From Acidithiobacillus sp. (GTDB taxonomy: Bacteria; Pseudomonadota; Gammaproteobacteria; Acidithiobacillales; Acidithiobacillaceae), in contig NZ_DAHVHY010000018.1 of assembly GCF_027322205.1 (NCBI RefSeq), positions 1 through 34,409 on the forward strand: a stretch of DNA of 34,409 nt, written 5' to 3'. Within the stretch, counting starts at the first letter, position 1. Each line of letters opens with the position of its first letter. Below are positions 1-6,867 of the stretch, in pieces. Made by a program: the position numbers and the translations under genes. A model generated the notes under the pieces. The model did no database searches. It saw only the letters and a list, made by a program, of their open reading frames with translations, and was not told the origin of the DNA.

Positions 1-333
1 CGCGGCGTGGCGGCCATGCAGGTGGCGCCGGAGGATATTCTGATATACTTGGGACCCGCCATCGGGCCTGAGCATTTCGAGGTCGGGCCGGAGCTGCGGG
101 CGGCTTTCCTGGCGGAGGATGCCGGGGCGGCAGAAGCCTTCCGCCCCGGACGTGGGGACCGTTGGCTCGCGAATATTTATGCGCTGGCACGGCGGCGCTT
201 GCAGCGCGCCGGCGTGCAGGCCATTTTTGGCAGTAATCTGTGTACGGTGGCTGACCCTGCGCGCTACTTTTCCTATCGGCGCGACGGTGTTACCGGGCGT
301 ATGGCTTCTCTGATCTGGAAGGAGGACGTTTAG
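1..333 (+). CDS. pgeF: PgeF/YfiH/LACC1-family protein, C-terminal part (5' end outside window)
   Basis: The reading frame is open from the first base and ends at TAG 331-333, so only about the last 110 residues are present. The tail carries the family's C-terminal signature: GSNLCTVADPARYFSYRRDG followed directly by VTGRMASLIW, with the conserved Cys before Thr and the SYRRDG/GRMA block. Earlier residues (LGPAIGPEHFEVG) also match the family. Members are multicopper-oxidase-like folds described either as peptidoglycan editing factors or as zinc-dependent purine nucleoside enzymes that can phosphorolyse adenosine and methylthioadenosine. The stop lies one base before mtnD, so the two are probably co-transcribed. 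That context favours the methylthioadenosine role, which is an inference. The zinc-binding histidines lie upstream of the window and cannot be checked. Confidence 0.88.
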   Translation, partial: RGVAAMQVAPEDILIYLGPAIGPEHFEVGPELRAAFLAEDAGAAEAFRPGRGDRWLANIYALARRRLQRAGVQAIFGSNLCTVADPARYFSYRRDGVTGRMASLIWKEDV

Positions 334-334
334 C

Positions 335-883
335 ATGGCGACTTTGCAATATGCAGAATCGGCGCAGCGGGTCACGGACGCTGCGCAGATTGCCGCCACC
401 CTGGCGCCCCTGGGCGTCACTTTGCAGGCGATTCCGCTGACCGGGGCGGGCACAGCGGCGCTGCTGGCCCAGCCACAACTGGCTGCGGAGGCACAGGTGG
501 CGTTGCTGGCGGCCCTGGATGACGTCTTTCAGCGCTTGCAGCGGGAGCGGGGTTATCAGGAGCGTGATCTGGTCGTACTGTATCCCGGACATCCGCAGTT
601 GCCGGAGCTAGATGCCCGTTTCCGCCGGATACATACCCATGAGGATGAAGAGGTTCGCTATATCGTGGACGGAGAAGGTGTTTTTGGCTTCGTTCTGGAA
701 GACGGCGCGCAGGTCGAATTGACCGTGCATGCGGGGGATTATATCCACATCCCGGCGGACGTGGAACACTGGTTCCGCCTGAACGATGCGCAGCGGATCA
801 AAGCGGTGCGCTACTTCAGTGCGCGCGGTGGCTGGACACCGCATTATACGGATCGCGCCCTTCAGCATTTTCCCAGCCCATGA
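335..883 (+). CDS. mtnD: Acireductone dioxygenase
   Basis: This 182-residue cupin oxidises acireductone with O2, giving 2-keto-4-methylthiobutyrate plus formate with Fe, or an off-pathway product with Ni. It is the last oxidative step of the methionine salvage cycle in the cytoplasm. The metal-binding signature HTHEDEEVRYIVDGEG lies at residues 100-115. H100, H102, E106 and H145 (DVEHWFRL) match the known three-His/one-Glu ligand set. Length is typical of bacterial ARD (about 180 residues). The ATG lies one base after the upstream stop, and the gene ends in an ATGA overlap with mtnW, so translation is probably coupled. Gene order then continues mtnW-mtnX-mtnB. Confidence 0.95.
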   Translation: MATLQYAESAQRVTDAAQIAATLAPLGVTLQAIPLTGAGTAALLAQPQLAAEAQVALLAALDDVFQRLQRERGYQERDLVVLYPGHPQLPELDARFRRIHTHEDEEVRYIVDGEGVFGFVLEDGAQVELTVHAGDYIHIPADVEHWFRLNDAQRIKAVRYFSARGGWTPHYTDRALQHFPSP

Positions 884-2052
884 CGGCTTTCATTGAAGTC
901 GATTACCAGTTTCCCGCCGGGATAGACGCCCGGCGGCAGGCGCAGGCCATTGCCATCGGCCAGACTGCAGGGAGCTGGGATGCGCGCTTTCAGCACCGGG
1001 AGGCGCAGTTGCGCGGCCATCTGGGGGAGGTAATCGCCATTGCCGAACTGGCGGCTGGGCGGTATCAGGCCACGGTGCGCTTCCCCGCCGCCAATGTGGA
1101 TGGTCGGCTCGGCAGCCTGCTCACGATGATTTTCGGCAAATACTCGCTGGCGGGTCCCGCCAAGGTGACGGCGATCCGTCTGCCGGAGCGCTTCGGACAG
1201 GCGCCGCGCTTCGGGCTGGATGGCATCCGCGAACGACTGGGGGTGCAGGAACGGCCCTTGGTCATGGCCATCTTCAAGCCGGCGTTGGGGCTGACGGCGG
1301 CGGACCATGCCGCGATTCTGGCGGAGGTTGCCGTTGCCGGGCTGGATGTTATCAAGGATGACGAAATCCTCCCGGACCTGCCGATGGCGGCGACCCTGGC
1401 GCGCTGGGAGGCCTGTGCGCCGGTGATCGAGGCGCGGCGTGATCAGACGGGTCGTGATTTGCTCTATGCGGTGAACCTCTCGGGGAATGCCCAGCAGGTG
1501 CAGACGCTGGCGCTGCAACTGGTGGCCGCCGGCGCTAATGCGCTGCTCCTGAATGTGCTGGCGTATGGTTTTCCGGTACTGGAGGCACTGGCCGCCGATC
1601 CCGACATCGATGTGCCGATCTTCACCCATCCCGCCCTGGCGGGTGCCTGGTGTGGCGCGCCGGATTACGGTTTTGCCTATGGGGCCTTGCTGGGTACGTT
1701 GATGGCCTATGGTGGCGCGGATGCGGTGCTCTATCCGGCCTATTATGGCAGCCTGCCCTTCGCCGCGGCGGACGAATGGGCCATCGTCGCCGCGCTGCGG
1801 GCGCGGGGCGTGGCGCCGGTGCCTTCGGCGGGCGTGCATCCCGGCATGGTGGGGCGCATCCTCGATGACTATGGAACCGAGGTCATCCTCAATGCGGGGA
1901 CCGGGATTATGGATCATCCCCAAGGCCCCGCGAGCGGGGTGCTGGCTTTTCACGAAGCCATCGAGCGCTGGCAGCATGCGGCGCCGCGCGCTCTGGAAGA
2001 TTTGCCCGCCGGACCCCTGCGGGCGGCGGTGGAAAAATGGGGGCAGGGCTGA
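880..2052 (+). CDS. mtnW: 2,3-diketo-5-methylthiopentyl-1-phosphate enolase (RuBisCO-like protein)
   Basis: This is a 390-residue form IV RuBisCO-like protein. It tautomerises 2,3-diketo-5-methylthiopentyl-1-phosphate to the enol form, which is the substrate of MtnX. Visible large-subunit landmarks are the KPALGLT loop (K134), the metal-site block GLDVIKDDEILPD with the lysine expected to be carbamylated at K159 followed by D160/D161/E162, and the C-terminal barrel segment SAGVHPGMVGRIL. The KDDE form of the metal motif and the flanking mtnD, mtnX and mtnB point to the enolase role rather than CO2 fixation. Most proteobacteria use the fused enolase-phosphatase MtnC, so the Bacillus-type MtnW/MtnX pair is notable. 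Start and stop overlap the neighbours by four and one bases. A long antisense frame inside it (862-1977) is a shadow. Confidence 0.9.
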   Translation: MTAFIEVDYQFPAGIDARRQAQAIAIGQTAGSWDARFQHREAQLRGHLGEVIAIAELAAGRYQATVRFPAANVDGRLGSLLTMIFGKYSLAGPAKVTAIRLPERFGQAPRFGLDGIRERLGVQERPLVMAIFKPALGLTAADHAAILAEVAVAGLDVIKDDEILPDLPMAATLARWEACAPVIEARRDQTGRDLLYAVNLSGNAQQVQTLALQLVAAGANALLLNVLAYGFPVLEALAADPDIDVPIFTHPALAGAWCGAPDYGFAYGALLGTLMAYGGADAVLYPAYYGSLPFAAADEWAIVAALRARGVAPVPSAGVHPGMVGRILDDYGTEVILNAGTGIMDHPQGPASGVLAFHEAIERWQHAAPRALEDLPAGPLRAAVEKWGQG

Positions 2053-2705
2053 TGCAAAGAGCCATTTTTTGTGACTTCGACGGCACCATCACCGAGGCCG
2101 AAGTCTTCGTGGCCCTTATGCGCCATTTTGCGCCGGAGGCCGCCGCCCGGGTGCTGCCGGAAATCTACGCGCAGCGTCTGACCCTGCGCGCTGGCCTGCC
2201 CCAGGTGCTCGGCACCATCCCCTCGCGGCGCTGGCCGGATCTGGAGGATTTTGTACGGGATACGGCGTTGCGTCCGGGGCTGGTCGGGTTGCTGGCCCAG
2301 GCCAAAAAGGCCGATATCCCCTTTATTGTCGTCACCGGCGGCTTCACGCGCATGGCCGAGATCGTCCTCGCCCCTTATCGTCAGGAAATTTACGCCATCC
2401 ATGGTCTTGAGGCGGATATCACCGGCGAATACCTGCGGGTGTTCTCGCCCTGGCAGGATGACCATGAACTGGTGGCCAAGGCCGCCGTGATCGCGCACTA
2501 TCAACCCGAGGATGCCGTCTGCATTGGGGACTCCATCACCGATTTGCGGGTGGCCCGGCAGTGTCCCTTGGTCTGTGCACGGGACCGTCTTGCGGAATAT
2601 CTGCGGGAGGAGGGGAGGGCCTTCCTGCCCTTCGATGATTTCCGGGATGTGAGCGCCGCCCTTGCGCAACGCGGCTGGTGGCGGGAACCTGCCCATGCAC
2701 CATGA
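2052..2705 (+). CDS. mtnX: 2-hydroxy-3-keto-5-methylthiopentenyl-1-phosphate phosphatase
   Basis: This HAD-superfamily phosphatase removes phosphate from the MtnW product to give acireductone for MtnD. Motif I is FCDFDGTITEAEV near the N-terminus, with nucleophile Asp and acid Asp as DxD. Motif II is VVTGGFTRM and motif III/IV is CIGDSITDLRVAR with the paired metal-binding aspartates. About 217 residues is normal for MtnX. The start was placed at ATG 2052, which shares bases with the mtnW stop (TGATG) and puts DFDGT at residue 8. An in-frame ATG at 2037 would add five residues and cannot be excluded. The 3' end overlaps mtnB by 11 bases. In isolation it could be read as a phosphoserine-phosphatase-like HAD protein; context makes MtnX the best call. 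Confidence 0.88.
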   Translation: MQRAIFCDFDGTITEAEVFVALMRHFAPEAAARVLPEIYAQRLTLRAGLPQVLGTIPSRRWPDLEDFVRDTALRPGLVGLLAQAKKADIPFIVVTGGFTRMAEIVLAPYRQEIYAIHGLEADITGEYLRVFSPWQDDHELVAKAAVIAHYQPEDAVCIGDSITDLRVARQCPLVCARDRLAEYLREEGRAFLPFDDFRDVSAALAQRGWWREPAHAP

Positions 2706-3315
2706 TCCTCGCCCCCATCTCGCGGCGGCGGCCCGCGATTTTTATGCGCGCGGCTGGATGCTGGGCACCGCGGGCAACCTGTCGGCACGCCGCGATACGG
2801 ACACTTTCTGGATTACCGCCAGCGGCCGCCCCAAGGATCAGTTGGGCGCCGGGGATTTTGTCCTGGTGAATCTGCGGGGTCAGGTTGTGCAGGCCCCGTC
2901 GGGACGTAAACCCTCTGCCGAGGCCGCCATCCATGAGGTGGTCTACCGGCATGTGCCTGACGCCCGGGTCATTTTCCACGTCCACTCCATCGAGGCCAAT
3001 CTCTGCGGGCACTTTGCGCAGCAGGGCCGGTTGCGCCTGCCAACTCTGGAAATGCTCAAAGGCCTGGGCGTGCCCGATGCCGAGCCGCGGGTGGACCTAC
3101 CGGTCTTCGCCAATCATGTGAACGTCGCCCAGATTGCCGAAGATATGGACAGGGCCTTTGCCCAGGCGCTGCCTCGCATTCCCGGTGCGCTGATTCATCA
3201 GCACGGGGTGACGGCCTGGGGCCCGGATTTCCTGGCGGCCAGGCATCATCTCGAATTGCTGGAATACTGTTTTCGTTATCTCGTACAGGCGAAAGCCCTC
3301 GCCATAGGAGTCTAG
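2695..3315 (+). CDS. mtnB: Methylthioribulose-1-phosphate dehydratase
   Basis: This class II aldolase-fold zinc enzyme of 206 residues dehydrates 5-methylthioribulose-1-phosphate to the diketo compound used by MtnW. Visible family features are GTAGNLSAR (24-32), TASGRPK (41-47), the catalytic Glu in KPSAEAAIHE (E76), the zinc pair HVHS (H95, H97) and a third zinc His in IHQHGVTAWG (H170). The start is the ATG within the last bases of mtnX. A TTG 33 bases upstream would add residues with no family similarity, so it was not used. With mtnD, mtnW and mtnX this completes four consecutive salvage steps. MtnA and an aminotransferase for the final step are not in the window. Confidence 0.92.
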   Translation: MHHDPRPHLAAAARDFYARGWMLGTAGNLSARRDTDTFWITASGRPKDQLGAGDFVLVNLRGQVVQAPSGRKPSAEAAIHEVVYRHVPDARVIFHVHSIEANLCGHFAQQGRLRLPTLEMLKGLGVPDAEPRVDLPVFANHVNVAQIAEDMDRAFAQALPRIPGALIHQHGVTAWGPDFLAARHHLELLEYCFRYLVQAKALAIGV

Positions 3316-3316
3316 G

Positions 3317-3838
3317 ATGAGTCAAGCCCTTCTCACTGTCATCGGCGAAGATCGCCCCGGTATCGTCGCCGCCGTCACCCAAGCCCTGTTCACCGCAGAC
3401 TGCTCCATCGGTGACGCCTCAATGATGCGTCTCGGTGGTTACTTCACCATTATGCAGGTCATCGATTATCCGCGTGATCTGGGTTCCGTGGAAATGGCGC
3501 TGGACCCGGCCATCAAACGCCTCAATCTGCGGGTGCATCTGGACCCTATCTCCAGCGTGGCGCTGACCGCAGACCTGCCGAATACCCGGGTCACCGTCTA
3601 CGGAGCTGATCATCCGGGCATTGTCGCGGGTGTTACCGGGGTCTTGGCGGCCATCGGTTTCAATGTGATTGATCTGGAAAGCGAGAGCTCCGGCAGTGCC
3701 GAGCGGCCACTCTATGTGATGGTCATTCAGGGCTATGCGCCAGAGGGTGTGGAGAGTGTCCGTAAGGCCGTGGTGCCGTTGCGGGAGAGGGAAGGGGTGG
3801 AAATCGGTGTACATCCCATCGAGACGGCGGTGTTCTGA
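3317..3838 (+). CDS. Two-ACT-domain regulatory protein, GcvR-like
   Basis: The 173-residue cytoplasmic protein consists of two ACT domains. The first begins LLTVIGEDRPGIVAAVTQAL (about 5-75), with the conserved G-E-D-R-P-G-I turn. The second begins VTVYGADHPGIVAGVTGVL (about 92-170). This layout is that of the glycine-cleavage repressor GcvR family, which acts through protein-protein contact with an activator rather than by binding DNA. No DNA-binding motif is visible. It follows mtnB by one base after a good AGGAG and overlaps def by one base (TGATG). No gcv genes are in the window, so the GcvR function is only a family label. A general amino-acid-sensing role is equally possible. Confidence 0.75.
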   Translation: MSQALLTVIGEDRPGIVAAVTQALFTADCSIGDASMMRLGGYFTIMQVIDYPRDLGSVEMALDPAIKRLNLRVHLDPISSVALTADLPNTRVTVYGADHPGIVAGVTGVLAAIGFNVIDLESESSGSAERPLYVMVIQGYAPEGVESVRKAVVPLREREGVEIGVHPIETAVF

Positions 3839-4341
3839 TGGCGGTGCTTTCCATTCTGACTTATCCGGACCCCAGGCTGCAGCGCAAAGCCGCGCCGGTC
3901 AGTGTATTTGACGACGATCTGCACCATTTTGTCGATGATCTGACGGAGACGATGTATGCCGGCCCGGGGGGTGTGGGTATTGCGGCGCCACAGGTGGACC
4001 GCCCGCAGCGCATCGTGATCGTTGATGTGCGTCCCAAACTGGGGGAGGACTGCCACGGGCTCATGGTGTTGATCAATCCCGAGCTGGCGGCCTGGGAGGG
4101 CATGGCTGTGGGTCGGGAAGGCTGCATGTCGGTGCCGGACTTTACCGGCAATGTCATCCGCGCCGAACGCATACGAGTGCAGGCGCAGGATGCCTCGGGA
4201 CGAGCGCGGAGTTATGAGTGCGAAGGCTTCGAGGCCCGCGCCGTCCAGCATGAAATGGATCACCTCGACGGTCTTCTTTTTCTGGACCGGTTGGTCTCGC
4301 GGAAGATTGATCTGTTCCGGCGGAAAAATTACAAGAAATAG
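3838..4341 (+). CDS. def: Peptide deformylase
   Basis: This metalloenzyme of 167 residues removes the formyl group from the N-terminal methionine of nascent proteins. All three signature motifs are present: motif I GVGIAAPQ (45-52), motif II EGCMS (94-98, metal ligand C96), and motif III QHEMDHLDG (137-145, metal ligands H138 and H142 with catalytic E139). Motif II has Met where Leu is common, a tolerated variation. The C-terminus is basic (RRKNYKK). It is translationally coupled to the ACT protein and appears to be the last gene of the first operon, since a 475-base gap with a terminator follows. No fmt gene is adjacent, so this may be one of two deformylases, which is an inference. Confidence 0.95.
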   Translation: MAVLSILTYPDPRLQRKAAPVSVFDDDLHHFVDDLTETMYAGPGGVGIAAPQVDRPQRIVIVDVRPKLGEDCHGLMVLINPELAAWEGMAVGREGCMSVPDFTGNVIRAERIRVQAQDASGRARSYECEGFEARAVQHEMDHLDGLLFLDRLVSRKIDLFRRKNYKK

Positions 4342-4439
4342 GCTGGAGTCGCTGACGGGACCACAGACACCCGCGAAACGCAATTTAGCCCGCCCAGACT
4401 GGCAAATATAGGCCCCAAGAGCCCCATCTCTCTTTTCAG

Positions 4440-4467
4440 TTTTCCGACCATGGCCATGGTCGGAAAA
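4440..4467. repeat. Perfect 28-bp palindrome
   Basis: Bases 4440-4467 equal their own reverse complement over all 28 positions. The arms begin TTTTCCGACC and the centre is ATGGCCAT. In RNA it would form a long hairpin with a four-base loop. There is no uridine tract after it on either strand, so it is not a textbook terminator. It could be an operator for a dimeric regulator, an mRNA-stabilising hairpin for the def operon, or a small repeat element. Confidence 0.85.
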
Positions 4468-4513
4468 TTCCTTCCAATGTCTTCGCTTTTTCTGCGGAGC
4501 GATCGGTATTTCC

Positions 4514-4552
4514 CGCAACGTGCCTCCGAACGCTTCGGACCGTTGCGTTTTT
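4514..4552 (+). terminator. Rho-independent terminator after the def operon
   Basis: An outer stem CGCAACG (4514-4520) pairs with CGTTGCG (4541-4547). Inside it TCCGAA (4525-4530) and TTCGGA (4534-4539) form a second stem around a three-base CGC loop. Five T residues (4548-4552) follow directly. It lies about 170 bases after the def stop and upstream of the exbB promoter, so it insulates the two operons. Confidence 0.82.
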
Positions 4553-4643
4553 AGAACCCATACCACACAAAAAAAGAACTTTATCGAATCTAAGGTTATG
4601 CGCATCATGGGGTGGAAGAAGCTTTCGGACTGATTTGATTGAC

Positions 4644-4660
4644 CGCACTATTTTGGTGCA
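4644..4660 (+). promoter_or_regulatory. NtrC-type binding site upstream of exbB
   Basis: The sequence is CGCACTATTTTGGTGCA. It has the GCAC-N7-GTGC core of NtrC boxes and resembles the enterobacterial glnA enhancer sites. It is centred near 4652, about 129 bases before the start predicted from the sigma-54 promoter. A second box starting TGCACCA at 4674-4690 is good only in its left half, but its centre is 30 bases away, the usual spacing for paired NtrC dimers. Confidence 0.72.
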
Positions 4661-4673
4661 AAGTTGCATTGCC

Positions 4674-4690
4674 TGCACCAAAGAAGGGAC
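4674..4690 (+). promoter_or_regulatory. Partial second NtrC-type box
   Basis: The left half TGCACCA matches the NtrC half-site exactly, but the right half (AAGGGAC) is poor. Its centre is 30 bases from the strong box at 4644-4660, which is why it is listed. The TTTGGTGCA of the strong box and the TGCACCAAA here also form a 9-base inverted repeat (4652-4660 and 4674-4682). Confidence 0.4.
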
Positions 4691-4754
4691 TGTCGGCTTG
4701 TTAGGTTTTTGTAACTGTATGATTTTAATAATAGGTGCTGCCAACAAGTACCAA

Positions 4755-4770
4755 TGGCATGCTTTCTGCT
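4755..4770 (+). promoter_or_regulatory. Sigma-54 promoter for the exbB-hpxW operon
   Basis: The sequence TGGCATGCTTTCTGCT has the -24 GG and -12 GC at exact sigma-54 spacing and matches the TGGCAYR-N4-TTGCW consensus at nearly all fixed positions. Transcription would start near 4781, giving a leader of about 37 bases before exbB. No competing sigma-70 promoter was seen closer to the gene. Confidence 0.75.
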
Positions 4771-4817
4771 CAGTCTATGCTTGGTAATTTTGTTAATCAC
4801 CTTGTGCTGGAGTTTAT

Positions 4818-5522
4818 ATGATCTCGTTCGGTTATCTTGTGCATCTTGCCAATTATTCGGATGGCGTTCTTTACCTGTTGATGATTCTTTTCGTGGTTGA
4901 GCTCGCTGTGATTTTCGATCGGGGTTGGTATCTGCGTAACGCCATCAGCAAAGGTAAGAAGATCCTTTGGGGAATATCCGCTCGCGGCAAGTTGCTGCGC
5001 CCTGATCTGGAAGATCTGGTGGTTTTGTCCAAGGGGCTCCCCGAAGAGTCTCTGCTGGGCGTGGCGCTCCGGCATTTCAATTTGATTCATCATTACGGTA
5101 GCGCTCGTGGCGAAGCCTTCGCGAACCGTTTAGATGAAGCTATTTTCCTGACGACGCCCAGGCTGGATAAGCGCCTTTGGATTTTGGACACCATCGTCAC
5201 TCTGGCGCCCCTGCTGGGCCTGTTCGGAACTATTCTGGGTATGTTCCACGCCTTCTCCATCCTCGCGGTGCCTGGTCATAATCCCAATTCTGTTACTGGC
5301 GGTGTTGCGGATGCGCTGATTGCCACCGCGTCTGGACTCTTTATTGCCATGATCGGCTTACTGAGTTTTAACGCATTCAACAACGCTATCGAGAAAACCA
5401 TTTTCCAGCTCGAGTCGTTGAAAGTGGTACTTATGAACCGTTTGGATGGGGCGCCCGTGGTGTTAGAGGAGACGGCAGTCAATGTTCCATCGTCAGCCAC
5501 GGCGTCCAAAGTGACCGCATGA
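4818..5522 (+). CDS. exbB: ExbB/TolQ/MotA-family proton channel protein
   Basis: This 234-residue inner-membrane protein has three hydrophobic segments: about 15-33, 122-147 and 165-187. The second contains the conserved LAPLLGLFGTILGM block and the third the DALIATASGLFIAMIGLLSFN block that line the ExbB pore. It would use the proton-motive force, with ExbD, to energise TonB. The start has a GGAG five bases upstream. Placement directly downstream of a sigma-54/NtrC control region, and upstream of nucleobase transport and degradation genes, suggests this copy is dedicated to nitrogen-compound uptake rather than iron. TolQ is excluded by the downstream exbD-tonB pair rather than tolR-tolA. Confidence 0.88.
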   Translation: MISFGYLVHLANYSDGVLYLLMILFVVELAVIFDRGWYLRNAISKGKKILWGISARGKLLRPDLEDLVVLSKGLPEESLLGVALRHFNLIHHYGSARGEAFANRLDEAIFLTTPRLDKRLWILDTIVTLAPLLGLFGTILGMFHAFSILAVPGHNPNSVTGGVADALIATASGLFIAMIGLLSFNAFNNAIEKTIFQLESLKVVLMNRLDGAPVVLEETAVNVPSSATASKVTA

Positions 5523-5541
5523 TGTTTTGGAATGTTTTTTC

Positions 5542-5558
5542 ACTTTGCCAGGCAAAGT
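5542..5558 (+). repeat. Inverted repeat between exbB and exbD
   Basis: Eight-base arms ACTTTGCC and GGCAAAGT surround a single central A. They end directly at the exbD ribosome-binding site (AAGGAG at 5559-5564). In mRNA the inner bases would open to give a short hairpin beside the Shine-Dalgarno. It may tune ExbB:ExbD stoichiometry, which is an inference. Confidence 0.55.
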
Positions 5559-5571
5559 AAGGAGTAAAGTA

Positions 5572-5970
5572 ATGTTGCCCCAACGCCGACCCCGCAAAAA
5601 AGGGCGTGTCGAAATTATTCCGATGATTGACGTTATGCTGTTCCTGCTAATTTTTTTCATCATGATGACTTTGCAGATGATTACGGATAAGGGATTAAAG
5701 CTGGACTTGCCCACTTCCAGCGAAACCAAAGTGCTGCCGCATCCGCATTTTGTGCTCAATATCGTGAAAGATGGCGGTGTTGTGGTGAAGGGCAAAAAAA
5801 TGAGTCTGGATCAACTGCAGAGTTTCCTCGCGGGCGATGGCGATGCTAAACACACACAGGTGACGATCGCGGCCGATAAAATGGTTCCTTTCAAGGATTT
5901 TGTGCAGGTGATGGATGCTTGTCAAAAAGCGGGTGTAACCAGCATTGGTATTGCGGCGAAGCCCGCATGA
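5572..5970 (+). CDS. exbD: ExbD/TolR-family biopolymer transport protein
   Basis: The 132-residue protein has a short basic cytoplasmic N-terminus (RRPRKKGRVEIIP), one membrane segment (about 18-38) and a periplasmic domain. The membrane-embedded proton-carrying aspartate is visible in IPMIDVMLFLLIFFIMMT (D20). The ATG at 5572 has an AAGGAG ribosome-binding site. An upstream in-frame TTG-type start would add unrelated residues and was not used. It completes the ExbB-ExbD motor and is separated from exbB by a small inverted repeat. The gap of 90 bases to tonB shows no gene. Confidence 0.9.
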   Translation: MLPQRRPRKKGRVEIIPMIDVMLFLLIFFIMMTLQMITDKGLKLDLPTSSETKVLPHPHFVLNIVKDGGVVVKGKKMSLDQLQSFLAGDGDAKHTQVTIAADKMVPFKDFVQVMDACQKAGVTSIGIAAKPA

Positions 5971-6060
5971 GTATTCGTGTCTGTGCTCTGGGCGACGTGA
6001 GCGGATACCAGACGTACAGTTGGCGAGTGAGACAGTATTCGAGAATGGGAATAGATTTAT

Positions 6061-6807
6061 ATGATTACCACGATGCCTAGGATTGCGAATAATGCACTCA
6101 TGCCGGAGCCGAAGGAACGCCATTTCAAGTATGCCGTGGGCGGTGCCGTGGCGGTTGAGGTTCTGCTCGTGCTCGGCTTGATCTGGTATGGACACAGCAC
6201 GCCTCCGGTAAAGGCCGTTAAGCCCAAGGAACACGTCATTGCGGTACAAATGGTGACTTTGCCGCAACCACCGCCGAAGGTGGTACCCAAGCCTTTACCG
6301 AAACCGATTCCTCCCAAACCGGTGGTGCATCATGTGACGCCGCCACCGCCCCGTCCGCACCCGAAGGTGGTGATTCCGCCGAAACCGGCGCCAACGCCAC
6401 CAGCGCCGCCGGTAAAGACGGTTACCCCACCGAAGCCAGTGCCAATGCCGACCCCTAAGCCGGTGGTGACTCCGCCGCCTGCGCCACCGCCGATGTCGGC
6501 TCAGCAGACGGCGTCATTGATGGGGCGTTATGTTGGTATGGTACGGCCGATAATTCAGCAGAGCCTGCGTGTTCCCGCTGAGTTGCGGGCGATGGGGCTG
6601 AGTGGCAAAGCGACTGTGGAGTTTGAAATTTCTCCCTCGGGTCAATTGCTTTGGGCGAAAATCATCAAGCCGAGTCCTTTAGGCGCGGTAAATCGTGCGG
6701 CACTTGCCGCGATTAAAAAGGGTGGCTTCCCACCATTTTTGAAAAAGATGCCTAAACAGAATACGGTTTTTCAAATTGATGTCAAAGTAGGCGCCGGATC
6801 AAATTAG
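6061..6807 (+). CDS. tonB: TonB energy transducer
   Basis: The 248-residue protein has a cytoplasmic N-terminus, one signal-anchor segment (about 24-43), a long proline/lysine/valine-rich spacer (about 65-146, with repeated PKP and PPP runs) and a C-terminal TonB domain (about 150-248). The last includes MGLSGKATVEFEISPSGQLL and AALAAIKKGGFPPF, which are typical of the fold. It would carry energy from ExbBD across the periplasm to an outer-membrane receptor, and the TonB-dependent receptor at 23467-25806 is the obvious partner. The spacer is long enough to span the periplasm. The gene sits upstream of a nucleobase permease with only a 60-base gap, consistent with one transcript. Confidence 0.92.
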   Translation: MITTMPRIANNALMPEPKERHFKYAVGGAVAVEVLLVLGLIWYGHSTPPVKAVKPKEHVIAVQMVTLPQPPPKVVPKPLPKPIPPKPVVHHVTPPPPRPHPKVVIPPKPAPTPPAPPVKTVTPPKPVPMPTPKPVVTPPPAPPPMSAQQTASLMGRYVGMVRPIIQQSLRVPAELRAMGLSGKATVEFEISPSGQLLWAKIIKPSPLGAVNRAALAAIKKGGFPPFLKKMPKQNTVFQIDVKVGAGSN

Positions 6808-6867
6808 TGCTGTTACGAGTCAGTAGTGCTTTGATCCAATGGGTTGTAACACTGAGGGAGAAAGGTG

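Larger units (their letters stand above)
4342..4817. other. Intergenic regulatory region between def and exbB
   Basis: No convincing gene lies in these 475 bases. From left to right they hold a perfect 28-bp palindrome (4440-4467), a strong intrinsic terminator (4514-4552), one good and one partial NtrC-type box (4644-4660 and 4674-4690), and a sigma-54 promoter (4755-4770). A GGAG ribosome-binding site stands at 4809-4812, just before exbB. The base composition becomes visibly more AT-rich from about 4550 on. The region therefore separates a housekeeping operon from a nitrogen-controlled one. Confidence 0.8.

Noticed and set aside
862-1977. Long antisense open frame (371 codons) over mtnW
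   Set aside because: It mirrors the codon pattern of a well-supported gene on the other strand, is rich in Arg/His/Gly/Pro, and has no recognisable domain.
4436-4747. Minus-strand open frame of 103 codons in the def-exbB gap
   Set aside because: It covers the terminator, palindrome and NtrC box and has no recognisable features; the space is regulatory.
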